Source: Symsagittifera roscoffensis | Lineage: Eukaryota; Xenacoelomorpha; Acoela; Convolutidae | Length of the DNA: 42,512 bases | Reading direction: 5' to 3' | NCBI RefSeq assembly: GCF_963678635.1 | Contig: NW_026970610.1 | Span: 1-42,512, forward strand | In this document: one piece after another, positions 1-11,886 of the stretch | How positions within the stretch are numbered: the stretch's first letter is position 1 | How the letters are laid out: each line of letters starts with the position of its first letter | Notes under the pieces: model-generated | Databases searched by the model: none | Seen by the model: only the letters and a program-made list of their open reading frames with translations | What the model was told of the DNA's origin: nothing | Position numbers and translations under genes: made by a program

Positions 1-984
1 TCTCTTGAGTACGTAATGATGATTCCCCCTGTTTCTGCACATCTGAGATGTCTGAACATTTGATCATATGGGTCTTTTTCTTTTACTATAATGGTCATTT
101 TAGGAAAACTAGTCCTCTTCAAGTACATACAAGTGCAAAACTTGCGATACGTGGTAAAAAATTTCTCTTATGTATTATGACTGTAGAGTCTACGTAGTAT
201 CAGGCAAATAATGTAAAAACAAGCTATCATGTAATATCAGGACTTGTAACAACAAAAGAGCTTGCTACCCTTTTTTCAGAAGTAATTCAAGTCTCATTTA
301 AGGCATCTAGATTCAAATTAGAATCAAGACAAACTCTTTCCGAGAAATCAAAAGTACATTAACTCACAACGATTCACTATATGTCAATCAGGACAGCTCT
401 TTAAGTTACCCGAAGTACATATTGGCTAAAAACGAACGAACAAAATAGTTTTTTTTCTTAGGCATAATGCGAGAAACTGCTAGAGTGAGTGTAGTTTGGA
501 ACTTGAAGTTACTAATTAAACTGTCTGCTCCTTAGCTGATTGCTAAGTCTTCTTCTAATTTTATTTCATTTTTTTTGTCAAAATATAGTAAATATTTTGT
601 TCTCAGGAATCGGTCGATTTACTTTATGTAACATTCGACGGTATGAAATAGTCGCTGTTTTTGACAATTTCATTTTTTTTCCACAAAAATTGTATGTTAG
701 CGCAAAAACTAACCATTTTGTCAGGTAATTCTGCAACTCAGTTTCTTTTCTGTAATTATAAATTGAAGATTTGATTTCTTGGCTGTCAGAAAGGCATTAC
801 TATTAATGAAAGTTACTACTGTTTCTGTTTGATCCATAATTGATCGATCGAGACTGTCACTCATTAACCGTTAAAGAAAATTCGGTTGTGCGCACTAAAC
901 AATTTATTAAATTCTCCTCAAGTCTTTTAGCTGTTCGAAATTAGCCAATTTTGGCAAAGTCAAATCATAATTCGACAAAAACTA
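1..984. other. AT-rich sequence without recognisable gene
   Basis: No reading frame here has recognisable protein features. The one short open frame near 540-728 is low-complexity F/L/I-rich and probably chance. I see no repeat or RNA structure. Confidence 0.5.
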
Positions 985-1273
985 TGGCATGATCACACCC
1001 GCTTATCCTTCCCATAATTTTATGTGATTTAGAAAAGTTATAATTTCATCAGAAATCCATGGGCTGTAGTTGTTTGTTTTTCTTTCAGCTGATTTAGTTT
1101 GATTTTGTTTTTAACATATTTTTGGAGTTTCCTTACAAATCGCTCGTTTTAACCTGCACAATTTTTGGTTTTTTATCAGCTGAGATTTTTTTTCTGTTGA
1201 TGTTGATCAATAATAACTCGTTTCCGCAAATTATTTGAAGAAGTGATTAAAATGTATTTCTGTAACACGTCTT
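985..1273. repeat. Copy 1 of a diverged dispersed duplication (partner 4786-5050)
   Basis: The stretch starting GATCACACCCGCTTATCC at about 990 recurs at about 4786, with the same order of blocks: a CAGCTGAT block, a TTTTAACCTGCACAA block and a TTGATCAAT block. The later copy has small insertions and substitutions. In both places the sequence runs on into the AGTTCGTCGG/AGCTCGTCGG block that begins the larger tandem repeat. It looks like a dispersed repeat or an old segmental duplication; no coding content is recognised. Confidence 0.7.
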
Positions 1274-2234
1274 GAAGTCTTAGTAGCTCGTCGGTTTGTC
1301 TTACACATTTGTATGATTATTTTCTCGAAATGTTTTTTACTCCTAGATTTATACTATAGATCAAAAAATTTGTTACAAACGATGTGAATGAATAAATTTT
1401 CCGAGGTTTGACGTAATTGTTACAAACTTATTGGTGTAAAATTTGATTCAGCAACTTTTGTAGCTGTGATAAGCAAGGTTTTTATGTTGCGCCGATCGTC
1501 TGTTTCTGCACGTTCTTCGCCACCTGTTTTTTTATTGCTTAAATATCAGAAAAAAAGTTATAAGTCAGTTACATCGGATCATAAAATTACACTTCAAATT
1601 TAAAAAATTTTCAATTTTTTTAAACTTGGTTTGACTTAATTGTAATCCATTATAATTGGGGTAAATTGTGGGGGGGTTGTAAATCATAAAGTCTATCAAT
1701 AAATAACTTCCCATAAGGGGGCGAAACGCGGTTGTGGTAAACTGGCAGGGAGGTAGGGGTGTAAACAGGGAGTGAAACGGGGGAAGCAGATTTAACACAT
1801 AAGCGGGTGGGGGGGTTTCCGAGGTTTGACGTAATTGTTACAAACTTATTGGTGTAAAATTTGATTCAGCAACTTTTGTAGCTGTGATAAGCAAGGTTTT
1901 TATGTTGCGCCGATCGTCTGTTTCTGCACGTTCTTCGCCACCTGTTTTTTTATTGCTTAAATATCAGAAAAAAAGTTATAAGTCAGTTACATCGGATCAT
2001 AAAATTACACTTCAAATTTAAAAAATTTTCAATTTTTTTAAACTTGGTTTGACTTAATTGTAATCCATTATAATTGGGGTAAATTGTGGGGGGGTTGTAA
2101 ATCATAAAGTCTATCAATAAATAACTTCCCATAAGGGGGCGAAACGCGGTTGTGGTAAACTGGCAGGGAGGTAGGGGTGTAAACAGGGAGTGAAACGGGG
2201 GAAGCAGATTTAACACATAAGCGGGTGGGGGGGT
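1274..2234. repeat. Higher-order tandem repeat, copy 1 (961 bp)
   Basis: This is a roughly 125-bp linker (1274-1398) followed by two nearly identical 418-bp subunits starting at 1399 and 1817. Each subunit runs from CCGAGGTTTGACG to a G-rich end, GCGGGTGGGGGGGTT. The same 77-codon frame recurs on the minus strand in each subunit, but this follows from the repeat and is not evidence of a gene. G-runs of 5 to 8 cluster in the last 150 bp of each subunit. Confidence 0.9.
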
Positions 2235-3315
2235 GAAGTCTTAGTAGCTCGTCGGTTTGTCTTACACATTTGTATGATTATTTTCTCGAAATGTTTTGTA
2301 CTCCTAGATTTATACTATAGATCAAAAAATTTGTTACAAACGATGTGATTGAATAAACTTCCCGAGGTTTGACGTAATTGTTACAAACTTATTTGTGTAA
2401 AATTTGATTCAGCAGTTTTTTGTAGCTGTGATAAGCAACGTTTTTATGTTGCGCCGATCGTCTGTTTCTGCACGTTCTTCGCCACCTGTTTTTTTATTGC
2501 TTAAACATCAGAAAAAAAGTAACAAGTCAGTTACATCGGATCATAAAATTACACTTCAAATTTAAAAAATTTTCAATTTTTTTAAACTTGGTTTGACTTA
2601 ATTGTAATCCATTATAATTGGGGTAAATTGTGGGGGGGTTGTAAATCATAAAGTCTATCAATAAATAACTTCCCATAAGGGGGCGAAACGCGGTTGTGGT
2701 AAACTGGCAGGGAGGTAGGGGTGTAAACAGGGAGTGAAACGGGGGAAGCAGATTTAACACATAAGCGGGTGGGGGGGTTTCCGAGGTTTGACGTAATTGT
2801 TACAAACTTATTGGTGTAAAATTTGATTCAGCAACTTTTGTAGCTGTGATAAGCAAGGTTTTTATGTTGCGCCGATCGTCTGTTTCTGCACGTTCTTCGC
2901 CACCTGTTTTTTTATTGCTTAAATATCAGAAAAAAAGTTATAAGTCAGTTACATCGGATCATAAAATTACACTTCAAATTTAAAAAATTTTCAATTTTTT
3001 TAAACTTGGTTTGACTTAATTGTAATCCATTATAATTGGGGTAAACTGTGGGGGGGGGGGGGGTTGTAAATCATAAAGTCTATCAATAAATAACTTCCCA
3101 TAAGGGGGCGAATCGCGGTTGTGGTAAACTGGCAGGGAGGTAGGGGTGTAAACAGGGAGTGAAACGGGGGACCAGATTTGGGAATGAAACGGGGGTTGTG
3201 GAACAGGGAGTGAAACGGGGGTTGAAGTGTAAACTGGCAGGGAGGTAGGGGTGTAAACAGGGAGTGAAACGGGGGAAGCAGATTTAACACATGAGCGGGT
3301 GGGGGGGGGGGGTTA
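2235..3315. repeat. Higher-order tandem repeat, copy 2 with expanded end
   Basis: The linker (2235-2358) and two subunits (starting at about 2360 and 2779) repeat the layout of copy 1. The last subunit is longer: between 3170 and 3300 a short motif containing AACAGGGAGTGAAACGGGGG is duplicated with partial variants, and the G-runs have grown (about 13 G at 3049-3063 and again near 3300-3312). Copy 1 and copy 2 are nearly identical, so the amplification looks recent or homogenised. Confidence 0.9.
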
Positions 3316-3438
3316 AACGGTGTGTATATCATAAAAATATAAAAATGAAAAGTGAAATGAAACCTAATCCGAAGCAACTGCCTTAAAATGAGATAATTTT
3401 GAAATGAAATTTATAAACTTTATGAATAACCTCTCGGA

Positions 3439-3620
3439 AAAATCCATTATAATCGATTGTAACCGATCATTAGGGGTTAAATTGGCATTAAAAAACATAA
3501 GGAATAAAATCCAATTTCGATGGATTATAATCGATTATAATGGATTATATTGATTAAAAAAATCTTGGATTGTAATCCATTTTTGATGAATTGTTATCGA
3601 TTACTTTTGTAATTTTATAG
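3439..3620. repeat. AT-rich palindromic minisatellite
   Basis: Repeated forms of TGGATTATAATCGAT lie on both strands. The 18-mer at 3441-3458 is the exact reverse complement of 3529-3546, and TTATAATCGATTATAA at 3525-3540 is a perfect 16-bp palindrome. The same AATCCATTATAAT core is present inside the 418-bp subunits to the left. Confidence 0.75.
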
Positions 3621-3764
3621 ATACTGGCCATTAAATGACAATTTTATCAATTATTATCCATGGAACTTCAGTGCGGGCAAGAACAAACCGTTTAGTCTAA
3701 AACTCCCTAAATCAAAGGTTTTTCGGTCAGCATGAGTTCAACATTTTTTATCATGGCTAATAAC

Positions 3765-4100
3765 GCCCCGTCCTACTTGAACACTCCCCCCACCCTACCT
3801 GAACACCCCCACCTGAACCCACACACTCCCCCACCTGAACCCATCCCCACTCCCACTGAACCACCTGAACACCCCCCTCCCAATCTTGCACAGCCCCACC
3901 TGAACACCCCCCCCCCCAAATGAATTCAACCCCCTCACTTGAACCCCCACTCCCGATTCCCCACACTTGAACCCCCACTCCCAAGCTGTGTTCACCAAAC
4001 GTTATGTTGGGGGTTTGTTGTAATTGGGCAAACGCTAGGGGGTAATGGAATGGGGATAAGTCCACCTCCAACTTTACATCCCCCCATCCCCCCCAAAGTT
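3765..4100. repeat. C-rich minisatellite (CACCTGAACCCCC-like units)
   Basis: Units of about 12-18 bp built around CACCTGAACCCCC/CACTTGAACCCCC are repeated many times with variation, making the plus strand nearly free of G. Open frames on both strands (proline-rich on plus, G/V/W-rich on minus) are by-products of the repeat. It ends in CCCCCCATCCCCCCC near 4080-4095. Confidence 0.85.
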
Positions 4101-4299
4101 TCCAATAAATCAATAAATTATCTAAAAGGATCAAAATTCAGCTTTTGAGTAACATAAAAAAGTAACAAAAACATTAAAGTTGTATTGTACTACAAGTAAC
4201 CAACGTAACCAGTTTTAGTTTAAAACATATAAAAGTTTTTTGTGCGTTGAAATTCGCATCTCAATAAAGTGGAAAAAATCTTTTATAATTAAGATTAAT

Positions 4300-4436
4300 T
4301 GTCAGTGTCCACAAGAGTGAAAAAAATCAATTGTGATGGATGAAAAAAGGATTTTTTTGCCTCAAAAAATATTAATATTATAATCCATTTTTATTTGAAT
4401 ATAATCAACTTGTTTTCACTTTTGTGGACACTGACA
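4300..4436. mobile_element. Short foldback / MITE-like inverted-repeat element
   Basis: The arm at 4300-4324 (TTGTCAGTGTCCACAAGAGT...) and the arm at 4412-4436 are reverse complements over 25 bp with one mismatch. About 87 bp of AT-rich sequence lie between them. The total size of 137 bp and long terminal arms fit a non-autonomous transposon. I do not see a clear target-site duplication, so it could instead be a simple hairpin. Confidence 0.5.
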
Positions 4437-4785
4437 AGGAAACTCAATTAAAATCGATTTTTTATTCATGGAACTCCAATGCGGAAAAACTTCATAAACT
4501 AAGCAAGTCAAAACAATTAAACCAAACTAAATTCGGTCATGAAAAATTATCCACTCAAACAGAGTCAGCTCAATTCAAAGAGACGTCTTTTAAGTTCTAC
4601 CTTTTATATTGTATTCCAGTTGTAATTCCATTCCCCAAGTCAACAAAAGAGAGAGATATTTATTCTCTCACTGCTTTGTTTGATTTAACATAACTGTTAT
4701 GTCCTCTAATGATTCCAGATGTCATTAAACATGCTGCTTGACAAGCAATAACCTAAAGTTTTTGGGTGAGATTACACAAGCAGTG

Positions 4786-5420
4786 ATCACACCCGCTTAT
4801 CCTTCCTATAATTTTATGTGATTTATCCTTATAATTTATGAAATTTATCCTTATAATTTCATTAGAAATCAACGGGCTGTAGTTTTTTTTTCAGCTGATC
4901 TAATTTGATTTTTTTAATATGTTTGTGAAATTTTCTTAACGATCGCGCGTTTTAACCTGCACAAATTTTGACAAGTTTTATTATCAGCTGATATTATCTT
5001 TTTTTTGTTGATCAATATTGACTTGTTTCCGCAAGTTCATTGAAAAAGAGGTTAATATATATTTCCGAAACACGTCTTGAGGTTTTAGTAGTTCGTCGGT
5101 TTGTCTTACACATTTGTATGATTATGTGGTTTTCCACTCTTATATTAAAGAATTTGCACTCCTATATTAAAGGTTTTGCACTCCTATTTTTTGTACTATA
5201 GATCAAAGACTACATTACTAACAATTTAATTGAATTAGTATTTCAAGTTTCGACGCAAATTTTTTGGTCTTATTGGTATAAACTTTGCTTCCGCAGTTTT
5301 TCGTAGCTGTGGCAGGCAATGTTTTTATTTTCCGCCGATCGTCTTTTTTGCACGTTTTTCGGGCCCTGTGAGGATTTTCTTTCTTGCTTAAACGTTAGGA
5401 AATTATTCATAATTTAGTTA
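4786..5420. repeat. Diverged copy of the 985-1560 block
   Basis: This resembles 985-1560 in order: the CACACCCGCTTATCCTTCC block, TTTTAACCTGCACAA, the GTTCGTCGGTTTGTCTTACAC block, and near 5330-5350 a CCGCCGATCGTC block matching the GCGCCGATCGTC of the 418-bp subunits. It is clearly more diverged than the tandem copies, so it is probably an older copy from before the 962-bp amplification. It lacks the G-rich end. Confidence 0.7.
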
Positions 5421-6425
5421 CATCGGAATATGAAACTTTAAAGTGACGGAACTCAGAGGCTTTAATTTTACAATTTCCTTTTTTTTTCACCGGAGTCCGT
5501 CAGAAAAAAAATTGGTTTTCTTTAGTGGCGGGTAGTTTTTTTATAAAAATTTAGCTTGCTTAGAAGTAATTTGATTTTGTTTTGTTGAAATTAAAATTGC
5601 ATAAAAAACATTGAGCATGATTAAATGTTTTTTCGATTAACGCATATAACGAAGACTATAGGTCGATACCAACTTTACACACTGATTTCATCTTTTAATA
5701 TTTCATCTTTTATATTACCGCTTTAACGAACCTATGCAGCTCATTTTAGTTATACTTATCAATCAAGATATCACTTTTGAAACCTTCATTTATTGGCTGC
5801 TGCGACGTAGTTTAAAATTCCATGGATGCGCTCTTCATAGATTGCAATTTATGAATTGCTCACCTCAAATTTAGTATCATAGATAGAAAAGTGCCAATAA
5901 GTACATAGAACAATTAATTGGTAACATTCACCTTTTTTAACAAAGAAATCATTTAAAAACTAAACCAGTATCCTCCACCATTGCCGCATTTCTGAAGTAT
6001 CAATTGTCCGTGAACGAAATTTTTGTGATAAAAACTCTCCCTTTTCGGTCGCAAACCATTGTAGCATTAAAACTTCCAGTGTGAATAGAATCAATTTCAA
6101 CATTTTTTTAATATTCAATTGGGAATTTACTTATTATTTCATTTCGTTTTCATCAATAAATCTCATACAAATCATGCAACTCTAAACACTGTCGCAGAGT
6201 GGATGCCAAGTTTTTCCACATGCAAATTGTCGCTAGAGTCTCCCTATCCTAATGGATCAATAATTCAAACGTACAGAGAAACCAAATAAAAAAAACCGTC
6301 ATCGAAACCGGCATAAAACACCAGTACCCACTCAAGCAGCAGTCACTGAAGAAATCACGCAAGCCGAGCTAAGGTACATTGAAATAGTATTTTGAATCAC
6401 CAGAGCAAAAAAACTGAACGGTTCT
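5421..6425. other. Sequence without recognisable feature
   Basis: AT-rich sequence with no convincing open frame, repeat or RNA structure. Confidence 0.45.
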
Positions 6426-6429
6426 TAGC

Positions 6430-6465
6430 ATATATATATATATGCATTTGTACATTTGCTTTGTA

Positions 6466-6513
<48 letters not shown>
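6430..6513. repeat. (TA)n microsatellite
   Basis: A short TA run at 6430-6442 is followed after about 25 bp by a longer one ending at 6513, in which about 45 bp are nearly pure TA. The isoleucine/tyrosine-rich frame across it is an artefact. Confidence 0.95.
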
Positions 6514-6518
<5 letters not shown>

Positions 6519-9500
6519 TAATAAATTTGTATAAATATATAGTATGTATAAAAATCCGAAGTATCTGCAAGATTTCGAAATTTTAATTGTGTGATTAATA
6601 CGAAAAACATAGTTTTATAATAATAATATCACAGATAATTAAAAAAAATTCTGTTTTGTTGAAATGCAAAGTAGGGCAATTTTTTTCAAACACTTATCGC
6701 CCCAAATTTATACGTTCATACGACTAGTAGCCTTAACACTTTGTAATCTATCAACTGACAGAAATAGTTATTTTCTGGTAATTTGCCTGAATTTAAATTT
6801 TTGTAATAGGAAAAACTTTTAAGTCTGACCACTGAACAAAATCTGCTCTGTGTTTATGAAGCTCTGTGAACGCTCCATTTAACTCATTAATTCTATCTTT
6901 TGAGATAATAAAAGTCCATTGTTGACTGGGATTTACCACTTTCCGAAAAACTGTTTAATCACAATTTTTCTCAGCTTTTTTCAAAAATCTATGAACAAGA
7001 TACCTTTATTTGTAATAAACTGTTTTATTTGCGTCTGTTCAAAACTTTTTCTAAACGTGATTGTTAAGAAACCGATGTTTTTCCTTGATCGTCGGCTTTA
7101 TGTATTTTTCAATCACGTTTTTTTTTTCAAAGTTCTGTCATCTTATTTTTTGCTTACTTAAGGTATTTGGATATCTTAATTTAGATATTTTGTCCAAACT
7201 GTTTTTGAACATATCAATAAAAACGATAAACATGCTCTGTGCCTCTGTTTGCTGGTACATTATAGAAAACTTAGTAGGAGCAGAATTTTAGTTGAAAATT
7301 GAACTCAAAATTTTTTCGGTATCTGAAAAAAAATGTTATTTCTTCATCTTTACTGATAGTAAGGTTGAACTCGTAACTGAGAAAAAATTTATCGCTATCA
7401 ATTGGAGAGTCACAAAAATTGAAGTTACGAATCTGTTTTTTTTACATAGGTAATAACCAATGAGCGAGTAAGATGTCTCCAACTTAGTGAGGCTCTCACA
7501 ATTGATAAGTTTGATTTCATTATTCGCCCCAAAATTATCAACTTAGTTAGGTCTTGGTTTCAGAAAACATCTGCATTATGATCACCAAAAAGCAAAACTT
7601 CATGTATTTTTTGGTATGATGCCAATATTTCTAAAGTTGGTTAACTACAAAACTATAATAAGGGTTTATTGGGGCAATAAAAACATTTAAACTAAATTCT
7701 GAGTTTGATAATTTCTAAAAGGTGACTAATTTCTAACCAAAATCTTTCAAGGAAACTCTTTTCACGCATTCAGTTCATACCTTTTTCCTTTATATAATAT
7801 TTAAGGGCCCATACTCCAATACCACCACATTGTTGCTACTTCAAGTCAATTTTGCTCGACTGGTGTTGTAAAAATTAAACTTTGTGTTGAGAAACATTTG
7901 ATCTGTTATTGGGTTTTCCCTTAGGCAGATTTCAGTGACAATGAAAAATCTAGACACTCTTAGATTTCCAAAAAGTTTTGTATTTTATCAAAATTGCTTA
8001 CGACACTGACGTTTTGTAGAGAAAACTTACAATTATTTTTCATTCTCATTCGATCCATCGAGTTATCAAAAATTTTAATGGTGCGAAAATTTGAACGGCC
8101 TTGGGGTACTTCAAAATCTTCTATTGATCTAAGCCTCCCATTTTGTTTTGATATGACACTGAAGCGTATTCTTTGTAGATCCCCCATAGAGTTGTTCATG
8201 TTTTTGGCATTCAAAAATGACCTGTTGTTTTAAACCATTTCGTGAATGCCGCTTATGTTTGGTTGATCACCATCATCCGACCTATTAAGTGTTTCAAGTG
8301 TTTCATTGTACCTTTTACTTTTGTCCAACTGTCCACATTTTTTTGGTATGCCGATGTTTCTAAAAATGGTTCATCTAGAGAAAAAACTCTTCTAAGGGAA
8401 AATATGGACCCATACATCTACTTCAGCAGCAAAATTTGGTAGTTGTTTTTTTAAAGATTCAAAAGTAGAATTGTTTCATTTCCTCCCAAAAAAAAGTTTT
8501 TCACTAATGGAATCTGCGATTTTGCAACATAGTGTACTTTTACTAATTGAATCTATTTGAATCAAGAAATTAGTTATTTTGCAAATAGTTTTCATTCAAG
8601 CTCGGCTTCCCTGAAAAGAAAAGTAAAGGTACCAATAAACACCAGCAGAACTGATATTATAGGCTGCTTTTTTTCAGCTTCTCGAAAAGTTGTTATGCCC
8701 TCATTTTTTGGATTTATTTACCTTGTCATCAAGACATATATTCTTGATAATAATTGTCTCTTCTCGGTTGCTACAAGTATTCAAAAACCTTAAAATAGAC
8801 AATGTTACCTGTAAAATGCAAGTTATTCTGAATTTACGATGCTTATTTTTTTAAAAACCTTATGGCTTAATATACAGCACAATATCAAATGTTTGAGAAA
8901 AGTTGTACAAGAACAGGTTCTGAAAAATAACGAGTTTTTATCCTTTTGTAACTCGAAGTGATGATATGGCTTTTACATTTCCAACAATTTTACAGTAGTG
9001 AAATTTGGAAAAACTAATGCCTCTGGGTTAAAATCTAAACAAATTTCACTCTGTACAACTCCCCATTATTTCAATGTCAATTTTGAAAAACTGAATTTTC
9101 CTGTATGTTTTTGTAATATCCCTTCGGGATTTTTCTTTATAAACTCTGTTTTAAAACAGCCTAATTTTGTAAACTGAAGACTGAACGCTGGAATGTCCAT
9201 ACCTTTAAAACTTGGAGTTAAACATTTTTTCTTATATTCTTCAGGATTTCACCGGGTGGAATTTAAGAAAACAATCCCCCATTTCAGATGTTTATCATTG
9301 AATATATTGATGACGTCGTACGCATCAGACTAGCCCATTAAACACGAAGGTATTTGGTTTGACGTCTTTTTGGTTCGATGATAATTTTTTTAAAGATTCG
9401 ATTAGCATCTGTAACAGAAAAAATTCCCAGTTTATAACTGAAGTTAATATCCTAACAATTTTAATGTTATAGGAATTACACTTATATCAACCTTTAATGC

Positions 9501-10449
9501 TACTTCCAAAACATTGATGGCACATTAAGGAAACAAAGATGGTGCTGTAAATGCAGTGTTGAATACAACAATTGTAATTTTATGAAACTCTTATTTAACT
9601 TGGCCATACAATTCAATTTCAAAATACATTAATGGTATTTTGGTGTAACAGGGATTTTGCCTCAAATGTACATTGATGAATTATTGATGATCTTAATCAT
9701 TTTACACGCGCAGTGAGTAAAACTACGTTCACTTGAAAAACTACGTTCACTCAAGAATTGAAGACTACGATGGGATCACCAAAGAGCTTGTGGTTTGGGT
9801 TGAATAACTCTCCAGAAATTTTTCTTTTGCAATGCAGCACTCTTGTTCAGTAAATGAAACATTTTTATTTTTGAGAAATAATTTTTTGTTAAAGTCAAGT
9901 CTGCTGCAGAAAAATGAGCATAGATTTGTCATTTATTTGGTAGTCTCAAAACAATTAAAATAGGTGGGGTAATTATAGCAGGTTCTGCTGTAGTCATGAT
10001 TTATCAGTCTATTTTGTATCACTGTTTCAGTGCTGAATATAATAGTTGTTATCCATATTTCAGCCATTATTCACTAATGAAACATCAATGCAATTTGCAA
10101 CAGTATTGAAAAAGGGATAAACATATCTACAATGACAGTGCTTCATGAACGACACGTGAAGGATACAAAAAGAAACGGAAAATAGACGTATCATTTTGAA
10201 ATTGCAATGCAGCTTCAACCAGGGTTATTCTTCCAATAGTTTGCGCAACTTGTGTCTATTCATTTTTCATACAACTCAATTATCGATGAAAAAGTTTCTG
10301 AATAAAGCTTTGTAGTGGGTAAAATGGAAATCGATTGCACCTTTTGGCGCCACTTTTTAATGCACCTTTGACTTCAAAAAGCAATGAGCGCGCTAACGTC
10401 GACAAAAATGTTTACAAATGTGAGCCGGGTATAATTTTGGTACAAAGAA
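6514..10449. other. Long gene-poor AT-rich stretch
   Basis: Open frames here are all under 90 codons, rich in F, L and I, and show no family motif. Two overlapping frames on opposite strands at 7960-8233 are typical chance overlaps. Nothing here could be supported as a gene, tRNA or mobile element by eye. Confidence 0.45.
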
Positions 10450-10573
10450 ATGGGTTTTTGCAGCACTTTACTCCTGTCGTCAAGACACGAGTGAAGTGCT
10501 GCAAACTACTCTCAAACCTTTGCAGTATTTCTCTGCTTCAAGTGGAGAGATACCAAATACTGCATGACCCATA
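10450..10573. repeat. Hairpin cluster with cloverleaf-like arms
   Basis: Hairpin 1 pairs 10457-10473 with 10489-10505 (16 of 17 bases, 15-nt loop). Hairpin 2 pairs GCAGTATTT at 10522-10530 with AAATACTGC at 10555-10563 and is extended inward by TCTCT/AGAGA with a 4-nt bulge. The outer ends ATGGGT and ACCCAT, with adjacent TGCAG/CTGCA, can also pair. Nothing suggests a tRNA. It could be a remnant of a foldback element or a structured RNA; the function is unknown. Confidence 0.45.
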
Positions 10574-11761
10574 ATAACAAGACAGACTAATAAGTCCATG
10601 AAAATTGACGCTAATAGCCAGAAGAGAGGACTACGTATGAGGATGATCTAAGTAGAGTGTGTTTTGATGAGACACCAGCAGAAGAGGATATGTTTCTTCT
10701 AAACAGATAACTTTTTCGCTGACATCGGCGATTGATCTCATTGCATCACATAATGATCTTCAAGCAGGTCGGAAGGTTTCAAGATGTCTTGAAACTCATA
10801 AAAAGGGAAGTTCGATTAAATTTTTAAAAACTGAATGACATCTGCACCTATAATGAGTGTAATTACAGCCTTTTTTTGAGTCAAAATGTCAATCTCATCG
10901 ATCTCTTTAGAAATTTTATAATAATTCATTTGAACAGCGCCGATTCACAACTTGTATATTCTGAGATGATTGATGCTCTTGTATGCTTTTGAACTAAAAC
11001 TTTATGTCAGTCTTAGATGGTTTTTAACTTTTAAATCAACATGAAAAATGCAGAAAATGAGCAGTAGTGGTGTTGCGGCTAGGTTTCCGTCTCGCAGTAG
11101 AAGATAGGTGCTTCTAAAACCACTGAAACTGTGCTTAATTGTTGATTGTGATGCAATCATTTAGCACAAAAAATAACTAATTCTAAAAGGGGGTAAATTA
11201 GCAAAATTCTCCGGAAATATGTTCAAATATTTGGTTAAAATTACAACTTATTTGTTAAATCACTTTTCGTAGAATTCATCTTTTAAAAAATATTGAAAAG
11301 AAAAAAACAATAAATGAAAAAAATTTAACAATATTCAATTTTCTAGATATTTTTCAAGAAATGGGAAGGTTTGGTAAAATGGTATAAACAAACATTATTT
11401 TCAAATCTCAAAAGGTTCTAAGGTTGTTTTGATAAAAATTTTGAAACATAAAAGTTGTTAAATATCATCAATTTGTAACGTTTTTGAAAAGGTTCGTAAT
11501 GGATTATCTTAAAAGATCAAACAGTGTCAAACCTTTTTTGGTTCAGTTCAGTATTGCTGAAGTAGAAAAGTGCGGAAAAACTTTCAAAGTGAAGAAAAGA
11601 AAAAAAACTCGAAAATTAAAAGCAACAGAAAAAGGAAAACTCTGTGATTAGGTCTAATGTCGTATCGATCAACACCAAGACAAACTACCTTCTCAGTTTA
11701 TCATCAAATTTTTTGAAAGCTTACACTTACTGCTGCAAAATGTACACAAGTCCAAAATTAC
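10574..11761. other. Sequence without recognisable feature
   Basis: No convincing gene or repeat; short frames only, with frequent A-runs. Confidence 0.4.
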
Positions 11762-11762
11762 G

Positions 11763-11886
11763 ACAATTAGAATTTTTTAAAAAGCTCAATAACTCCACAA
11801 ACTGTTCATTTCCAGCAATCTATGACAATTAGAAATTTTTAAAAAGCTCAATAACTCCACAAACTGTTCATTTCCAGCAATCTACG
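11763..11886. repeat. Two-copy tandem duplication of about 61 bp
   Basis: The block from GACAATTAGAA to CCAGCAATCTA occurs twice head to tail (starting at about 11763 and 11824), with only a few differences in a T/A run and at the end. There is no coding signal. Confidence 0.85.

Noticed and set aside
1565-3377. Four similar minus-strand open frames starting MLNLLPPFHSLF
   Set aside because: They are copies of one frame inside the tandem repeat and its G/C-runs, with no domain; the repeat explains them.
3757-4134. Long G/V/W-rich minus-strand and Pro-rich plus-strand frames
   Set aside because: They come from the C-rich minisatellite, which leaves several frames open by composition.
1274-5420. 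Possible CRISPR-like array
   Set aside because: Repeat units are hundreds of bases long and adjacent, without short repeats separated by unique spacers, and the DNA is eukaryotic.
7960-8233. Overlapping open frames on both strands
   Set aside because: Mirror-image open frames of about 80 codons without motifs are expected by chance at this length.
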